The notes under the pieces were generated by a model. It saw only the letters and a program-made list of their open reading frames with translations. It searched no databases and was not told where the DNA came from. The translations under genes were made by a program, and so were the position numbers. From Flavihumibacter sp. ZG627 (GTDB taxonomy: Bacteria; Bacteroidota; Bacteroidia; Chitinophagales; Chitinophagaceae), in contig NZ_JPHF01000010.1 of NCBI RefSeq assembly GCF_000814325.1, positions 1 through 64,000 on the forward strand: a DNA stretch of 64,000 bases, read 5' to 3'. Positions 59,288-64,000 of this stretch are shown in pieces. Every line of letters starts with the position of its first letter. The first letter of the stretch is position 1.

Positions 59288-59809
59288 ATGAACTATATGG
59301 ACCATAGAAAGCCTTCTGAAAGTTTTGTTGTAATGACGGAGTTGGTTTTACCCAATGACACAAACCTGTTTGGCAATCTTATGGGGGGCAGACTTATGTA
59401 CTGGATGGATATAGCTGCAGCCCTTGCTGCCGGCAAGCATTGCAATGCACCGGTAGTTACCGCATCAGTAGATAATATTTCCTTCGAGGCACCTATAAAA
59501 CTTGGCAATGTTGTAAACATTGAGGCAAAGGTGACCCGCGCCTTCAACACATCAATGGAAGTTCATCTCAGGGTTTGGGGCGAAGATTTCACCCACCAGT
59601 ATAAATACAAAAGCAATGAGGCATATTATACTTTTGTTGCACTCGATCCAAATCGTAAGCCGAGGCCTGTTCCGGTATTAGTACCTGAATCAAAAGAAGA
59701 AACGGAATTGTATGAAGGTGCTTTAAGAAGAAGGCAGCTGCGGCTTATACTAGGTGGCAAAATGAAACCACATGATGCAACGGAGTTAAAAGCTCTATTT
59801 AATTTATAA
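59288..59809 (+). CDS. acyl-CoA thioesterase (hotdog fold)
   Basis: 173 residues from ATG 59288 (ATG 59297 also possible). YciA/BACH-type: 'MTELVLPNDTNLFGNLMGGR' with the Asn and Gly of the active loop and 'DNISFEAPIKLGNVVNIEAK'. Hydrolyses acyl-CoA; chain length unknown. 41 bp after the epimerase gene. Confidence 0.9.
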   Translation: MNYMDHRKPSESFVVMTELVLPNDTNLFGNLMGGRLMYWMDIAAALAAGKHCNAPVVTASVDNISFEAPIKLGNVVNIEAKVTRAFNTSMEVHLRVWGEDFTHQYKYKSNEAYYTFVALDPNRKPRPVPVLVPESKEETELYEGALRRRQLRLILGGKMKPHDATELKALFNL

Positions 59810-59816
59810 AAGCATT

Positions 59817-60605
59817 TCAGGATTTCATCCTTTCAGGTTTATCCTGGAAAGTAGCGGCAAGGTGAGGCACTTTCATCATGAATTTGCGGCTTTGTTCAAT
59901 TGAGTCCATGAGCTGTTCCAGGATCATATCGGGTGAGGCATCATAATCGATCTGAAGTGGCTCCTTAAAATTCACTGTAAGTAAAGAGCCCTTCTTTTTA
60001 AAACTCAGTCCCTTCTTATTAAAAGCACGCCAGAATCCGTTGATCACAACAGGCACTATGATGGGACGATTTTTCTTTATAATCAAGGCCGTACCTTTTC
60101 TGCCTGGAGCAAATGGTCTTGTAGTACCCTGTGGGAAAGTGATAACCCAACTATTACTTAGTGCCCGTTCTATTTTTCTTGTATCGGATGGGTCTAGACC
60201 ACGTCTTACTTCCGTGGCGCCCTGTCTCCATGTACGCTTCACTGTTAGTGCGCCGGCCAGTATAAAAAATTTGCTGACCCAGGAACCTTTCATTGTTTCT
60301 TCCGCGGCCACATAATACACATTTGTATATGGATTGAGGAGGTAATATGGAATACCCAGCTCATTACGTTTACCCCATTTAACAGCGCAGAAAATATGAA
60401 GGAACGTTATTACATCCGCAAAATAGGTCTGGTGATTACTGACGAACAAAACGTTCTTCCGGGGAAGATTTTCTATGTTCTCGGTTCCGGTAATCTTTAT
60501 CTTGTTCACCCAGCAAAGTCCGGGATAGGAAACAATTCCTACCACCGCATATACAAGCTTACGAACCAGCCTTATTTGTTTTAATCTATCGATCAGTTCA
60601 CTCAT
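59817..60605 (-). CDS. lysophospholipid acyltransferase (PlsC-like)
   Basis: 262 residues. An N-terminal amphipathic/membrane segment, then LPLAT blocks: 'VSNHQTYFADV' (block I), 'VKRTWRQGATEVRRGL', 'TFPQGTTRPF' (block III) and 'PIIVPVVINGF' (block IV). Block I reads H-x5-D, not the standard H-x4-D, and block III has Gln for Glu. Acylates lysophosphatidate or a related lipid at the inner membrane. Confidence 0.85.
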   Translation of the reverse strand: MSELIDRLKQIRLVRKLVYAVVGIVSYPGLCWVNKIKITGTENIENLPRKNVLFVSNHQTYFADVITFLHIFCAVKWGKRNELGIPYYLLNPYTNVYYVAAEETMKGSWVSKFFILAGALTVKRTWRQGATEVRRGLDPSDTRKIERALSNSWVITFPQGTTRPFAPGRKGTALIIKKNRPIIVPVVINGFWRAFNKKGLSFKKKGSLLTVNFKEPLQIDYDASPDMILEQLMDSIEQSRKFMMKVPHLAATFQDKPERMKS

Positions 60606-60690
60606 GCAGGGGTTGTTGATTCACTAACAAACTGTGCCGCAATATACATATTTGGTGATAGATACCATCGAATATTGGTTGCTCCAAATG

Positions 60691-60698
60691 TATATTTG
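60691..60698 (+). promoter_or_regulatory. -7 box at the HAD phosphatase start
   Basis: TATATTTG, perfect TAnnTTTG, ends 3 bp before ATG 60702, again implying a leaderless or very short-leader transcript. Confidence 0.45.
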
Positions 60699-60701
60699 CA
60701 G

Positions 60702-61364
60702 ATGTCAAAGAAAGCCGTCATTTTGGATATGGATGGTCTGCTGATAGATTCCGAGCCCTACTGGCAGGAAGCAGGCATTGAAACGCTTTCTGGTTTCGGT
60801 ATCAGACTGAGTGCTGAACAATACCATTCCAGTACAGGCTTAAGAACTATTGAATGGATAGACCATTGGTTCAACTATTTCGGGGTAGATCATGCACATG
60901 CAACAACAGCCATTCAAAATATTGAAGAAGCAGCTTTGCAAAAAATAAAAGCTTCCGGTCTTCCCATGCCAGGGGTTGAGCATATCATTAATTTTTTTCT
61001 TCAGAAAGATTTTCGGATCGGGCTTGCATCCTCTTCTCCAATGCGCCTTATCAATATGGTAGTGGAGAAATTAGGCATTGGGCCCTATCTTGATAATATC
61101 ACTTCTGCTGGCGAACTTCCTTTTGGCAAACCTCACCCACAGGTATTTCTAGAGTGCGCATATCAACTGGGTGTTAAATCATTTCACAGTGTTTGCTTTG
61201 AAGATTCATTCAATGGTATGATTGCAGCTAAGGCCGCCAAAATGAAATGTGTGGTAGTGCCTGCAACCGATCAGTATAATGAACTCAAATGGGGAGCTGC
61301 TGACCTGAAGTTAAGATCACTCGTTAATTTCAACGAGTTGTTGCTGGAAGGTTTATGGAAATAA
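60702..61364 (+). CDS. HAD-superfamily hexitol/sugar phosphatase (HxpB-like)
   Basis: 220 residues from ATG 60702; a TTG at 60675 is in frame but places nine residues before the HAD motif's usual start. 'ILDMDGLLIDSEPYW' (motif 1, Asp nucleophile), 'GLASSSPMRLINM' (motif 2), 'GKPHPQVFLECAYQLGV' (motif 3) and 'CFEDSFNGM' (motif 4). The DGLLIDSEP form is typical of YniC/HxpB, which acts on 2-deoxyglucose-6-P and hexitol phosphates. Confidence 0.88.
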   Translation: MSKKAVILDMDGLLIDSEPYWQEAGIETLSGFGIRLSAEQYHSSTGLRTIEWIDHWFNYFGVDHAHATTAIQNIEEAALQKIKASGLPMPGVEHIINFFLQKDFRIGLASSSPMRLINMVVEKLGIGPYLDNITSAGELPFGKPHPQVFLECAYQLGVKSFHSVCFEDSFNGMIAAKAAKMKCVVVPATDQYNELKWGAADLKLRSLVNFNELLLEGLWK

Positions 61365-61369
61365 TAAAA

Positions 61370-61395
61370 AAGGCCGTCTCTAATGAGACGGCCTT
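61370..61395. terminator. bidirectional terminator between HAD and accC genes
   Basis: AAGGCCGTCTC-TAAT-GAGACGGCCTT, 11-bp perfect stem; As on the left give the T-run for accC. Confidence 0.88.
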
Positions 61396-61412
61396 CTAAT
61401 TATTCGCATGAT

Positions 61413-62750
61413 CTATTTCATCTTGAAAGTTTCTAAGAACTTGGTAGTGAAATTTCCGCTTCTGAAATCTTCGTTCTGCATCAGTTGCAGGTGAAACGGA
61501 ATAGTTGTCTTAACGCCTTCAATCACATATTCACTCAAAGCACGATACATGGTATTGATCGCTTCATCTCTTGTTCGTGCAACCGTAATGAGCTTTCCTA
61601 TCATTGAATCATAGTAAGGCGGAATGGTATATCCTGCGTATACATGGCTATCTACCCGCACACCATGACCACCGGGGGTATGAAGTGTTGTAATCTTACC
61701 CGGACTTGGACGGAAATCATTATATGGATCTTCAGCGTTTATCCGGCATTCGATGGCATGCATTTGTGGTTCATAATCCCTTCCGCTGATGGGCTCTCCC
61801 ATTGCTATTTTGATCTGTTCTTTGATAAGATCAAAATTTATCACCTCTTCCGTAACGCAGTGTTCAACCTGGATACGGGTATTCATTTCCATGAAATAAA
61901 AATTGCGGTGCTTATCCACCAGGAATTCGATTGTACCAACGCCTTCATAGCTGATAGCCTCAGCTGCCTTCTTGGCTGCCTCTCCCATTGCAAAACGAAG
62001 GTCGGGTGTCATGAATGGCGAAGGTGATTCTTCAACCAGCTTCTGGTGCCGGCGCTGGATAGAGCAATCACGCTCACTGAGGTGGCATACCTTACCATAA
62101 CGGTCACCCGCAACCTGAATTTCAATATGACGGGGATCTTCCACGAATTTCTCCATGTAGATACCATCATTCTTGAATGAGGCCAGTGCCTCCGCTTTGG
62201 CATTATTATATGCCCGCTCCATCTCTTCTTTCGCCCAAACTACGCGCATACCTTTACCGCCACCACCTGCAGTTGCTTTGATGATGACCGGGTAGCCCAT
62301 ATTTTCAGCTACCGTATAGGATTGGTCAAGACTCTCCAATAGGCCCTCACTACCAGGTATAACCGGAACTCCGGCTTTGATCATAGTTTCCTTGGCGGTG
62401 ATCTTATCACCCATGGCCCTGATCTGGTCGGGCGTGGGACCAATAAATTTGATATTATGCTCGCCGCATATCTCTGCAAAACGAGCATTTTCTGCCAGGA
62501 AACCATATCCCGGATGAATAGCATCAGCATTGGTTATTTCTGCAGCTGCCATCAGGTGAGGGATGTTCAGATATGAATCAGCGCTTTGAGGGCGGCCGAG
62601 ACAAACTGCCTCATCGGCAAATTTTACATGTAGACTATCTTTATCAGCAGTAGAATAAACAGCTATCGTTTTGATCCCCATCTCCCGACAGGTACGGATC
62701 ACGCGAAGCGCAATCTCGCCACGATTGGCGATTAATACTTTTTTAAACAT
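61413..62750 (-). CDS. accC: acetyl-CoA carboxylase, biotin carboxylase subunit
   Basis: 445 residues, full length. ATP-grasp motifs: '[20 protein letters not shown]', '[14 protein letters not shown]', '[19 protein letters not shown]' and '[20 protein letters not shown]' with 'EHCVTEEV'. Carboxylates the biotin on AccB for fatty-acid synthesis, and perhaps serves other carboxylases. 35 bp after accB. Confidence 0.96.
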   Translation of the reverse strand: MFKKVLIANRGEIALRVIRTCREMGIKTIAVYSTADKDSLHVKFADEAVCLGRPQSADSYLNIPHLMAAAEITNADAIHPGYGFLAENARFAEICGEHNIKFIGPTPDQIRAMGDKITAKETMIKAGVPVIPGSEGLLESLDQSYTVAENMGYPVIIKATAGGGGKGMRVVWAKEEMERAYNNAKAEALASFKNDGIYMEKFVEDPRHIEIQVAGDRYGKVCHLSERDCSIQRRHQKLVEESPSPFMTPDLRFAMGEAAKKAAEAISYEGVGTIEFLVDKHRNFYFMEMNTRIQVEHCVTEEVINFDLIKEQIKIAMGEPISGRDYEPQMHAIECRINAEDPYNDFRPSPGKITTLHTPGGHGVRVDSHVYAGYTIPPYYDSMIGKLITVARTRDEAINTMYRALSEYVIEGVKTTIPFHLQLMQNEDFRSGNFTTKFLETFKMK

Positions 62751-62785
62751 CTTCCATTTTGGTTTGGTGGAACTTAACCATTGAT

Positions 62786-63280
62786 TTAAGCAGGCTCAAC
62801 AAGGAACAGCGGCTGGTCATATTCAACCGGCGAAGCATCTTCAGCAAGAACCTTTACGATCTTACCTTTTACTTCACTTTCAATTTCATTAAAAAGTTTC
62901 ATTGCCTCAATGATGCAAACAACTTTACCCTCAGACACTTCGTCCCCCACTTCAACCAAAAGTGGTTTGTCAGGTGAAGGTCTACGGTAGAAAGTTCCGA
63001 TCATCGGACTTTTGATAGTGACCAGGTTGGAGGGAGTGGCTTCTGATGCCTTAGGTTTCTCTGCTACTGGCGATGATGATGATGCGGATTGAGGTGTAGC
63101 AGCAGCTGCCGCTACAGGTGCCGATGGTGCCTGCGCATAAACCGGTGCAGCCATCACCTGCTGAATGTTGTCTTGTTTTTGCTTAATCGTAACCTTGAAC
63201 CCCTTCTCCTCAATACTCAATTCACCGATGTTCGATTTGTTGATCAGTCGGATCAACTCCTGAATTTGTTTGAAATCCAT
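62786..63280 (-). CDS. accB: biotin carboxyl carrier protein of acetyl-CoA carboxylase
   Basis: 164 residues. An N-terminal helix, a Pro/Ala/Ser-rich linker (about 45-90), then the biotinyl domain with the target lysine in '[18 protein letters not shown]'. Partner of AccC encoded next. The efp terminator lies upstream at 63341-63364. Confidence 0.95.
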   Translation of the reverse strand: MDFKQIQELIRLINKSNIGELSIEEKGFKVTIKQKQDNIQQVMAAPVYAQAPSAPVAAAAATPQSASSSSPVAEKPKASEATPSNLVTIKSPMIGTFYRRPSPDKPLLVEVGDEVSEGKVVCIIEAMKLFNEIESEVKGKIVKVLAEDASPVEYDQPLFLVEPA

Positions 63281-63340
63281 TGTACTGAATTTACCGTTGG
63301 TGATTATTTTGGCGGCTAAGATAGGGAAAAAGATTACCTA

Positions 63341-63364
63341 AAAGAAAACCCCTCCGAAGAGGGG
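63341..63364 (-). terminator. terminator after efp
   Basis: On the minus strand CCCCTC-TTCG-GAGGGG then TTTTCTTTT, directly after efp. It separates efp from accBC or attenuates read-through into them. Confidence 0.85.
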
Positions 63365-63376
63365 CTGTATATCTTA

Positions 63377-63943
63377 TTATTCTTTTACCCTTTCAACATA
63401 ATCTCCTGTCTTGGTATTGACCCTGATTAATTCCCCTTCGTTCACAAAAAGAGGAACCATAACTGTTGCTCCGGTCTCTACAGTGGCAGGTTTTAAAGTT
63501 CTTGTTGCTGTATCTCCACGCATTCCAGGTTCGCTGTAGGTAACTTTCAAAACGATCTTGTCAGGAAGTTCAATACTCATCGGAGTATCCGTTTCTGTAT
63601 TTACCAGAACAGAAACTTCCTGGCCATCTTTAAGGAACTGTGGAGCATCTACCAATGTTTCCTGCGCAATGATTTGTTCGAAAGTTTCATTATCCATGAA
63701 ATTATATCCTGAATCATCTTTATAAAGAAACTGGAAATTCTTTCTTTCAACGCGGATAGGGTAAATAGTATCACCGCTGTTCCAGGTTTGTTCAATGGAA
63801 CGGTTATTATCAACTCCCTTTAATTTAGCCCATACCTTTGCGGCTGCACGTGCTGTCTTGTTTTCCCCGAATTCAACGATTTTATAAAGGCTGCCATCAA
63901 GCTTAATGATAAGGCCCCGGCTGATGTCCGATGTATTTGCCAT
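63377..63943 (-). CDS. efp: elongation factor P, atypical modification loop
   Basis: 188 residues. KOW-like domain I, then two OB domains ('NETFEQIIAQETLVDAPQFL', 'VLKVTYSEPGMRGDTATRTL'), as in EF-P. Rescues ribosomes stalled on polyproline. The beta3-beta4 loop that carries the modified Lys or Arg normally reads PGKG (Lys type); here it reads 'EFGENKTARAAAKVWAKLKG', about two residues longer and without PGKG. The tip residue may be Arg or Lys. Order efp-accB-accC is common in the phylum. Confidence 0.94.
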   Translation of the reverse strand: MANTSDISRGLIIKLDGSLYKIVEFGENKTARAAAKVWAKLKGVDNNRSIEQTWNSGDTIYPIRVERKNFQFLYKDDSGYNFMDNETFEQIIAQETLVDAPQFLKDGQEVSVLVNTETDTPMSIELPDKIVLKVTYSEPGMRGDTATRTLKPATVETGATVMVPLFVNEGELIRVNTKTGDYVERVKE

Positions 63944-64000
63944 AACGAATTACAATTTTCTGAATGCAAAATAGATTTGAGGGGGCAAAATTACTGTAAT

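Overview
This window is a dense stretch of chromosome from a member of the Bacteroidota, most likely Chitinophagaceae or close kin. The signs are families largely confined to that phylum (DUF3810, DUF3108, DUF2911, DUF4382, DUF6580, the 880-residue DUF5117-type zincin, OmpA with TSP3 repeats, a CarboxypepD_reg/TonB receptor), TAnnTTTG-type -7 promoter boxes, and a mid-40s GC content. I found no rRNA or tRNA gene, insertion sequence, prophage or CRISPR array. It reads as an ordinary housekeeping and catabolic region with a few unusual islands.

Layout. 1-4.3 kb: a PH-like membrane protein, a small unknown gene, an intergenic array of 11-bp units, an AHSA1/SRPBCC protein and a TonB-dependent receptor. 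4.3-9.5 kb: a tight minus-strand operon (Gfo/Idh oxidoreductase, GntP permease, RidA-like, D-threonine aldolase/D-serine dehydratase-like PLP enzyme, M19 dipeptidase) that looks like uptake and breakdown of D-amino acids or D-amino-acid dipeptides. 9.6-17.4 kb: DUF3108, DUF2130, a phosphopantetheinyl transferase, dcd, a decayed toxin-antitoxin pair, a secreted metzincin-like protease and DUF3810. 17.5-27.6 kb: acyl-CoA carboxylase beta subunit, RNase HI, an MFS transporter, an exported cyanophycinase-like protein, manA, YraN, xerD and DUF2911. 27.8-34.8 kb: an operon of M14 carboxypeptidase, PIG-L deacetylase, two mini membrane proteins (54 and 38 residues) and an SSS symporter. 35-40 kb: gamma-glutamyltransferase, a porin-like protein, PspC and aconitase. 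40-44.4 kb: a candidate small RNA, a 45-residue membrane protein, a lipoprotein and a membrane protein/histidine kinase/response regulator/Nramp-like operon. 44.4-55.9 kb: OmpA, DUF4382, LysM-DPBB, an RNA m5C methyltransferase, transhydrogenase pntA/pntAB/pntB, a methyltransferase, folA, thyA and fRMsr. 56-64 kb: proline dehydrogenase, SDR, dipeptide epimerase, thioesterase, PlsC-like, HAD phosphatase, then efp-accB-accC.

Much of the content concerns peptides: several exported peptidases, dipeptidase, dipeptide epimerase, gamma-glutamyltransferase, proline dehydrogenase and two dedicated transporters. This fits an organism feeding on protein or cell-wall peptides. The best candidates for something undescribed are (1) the M14/PIG-L/mini-protein/SSS operon, where both enzymes appear to carry a similar C-terminal domain, (2) the two-component system translationally coupled to an Nramp homologue that lacks the canonical metal ligands, (3) the structured, probably transcribed DNA at 40.0-40.4 kb, (4) an EF-P with an atypical modification loop and (5) the phased 11-bp array near 1 kb.
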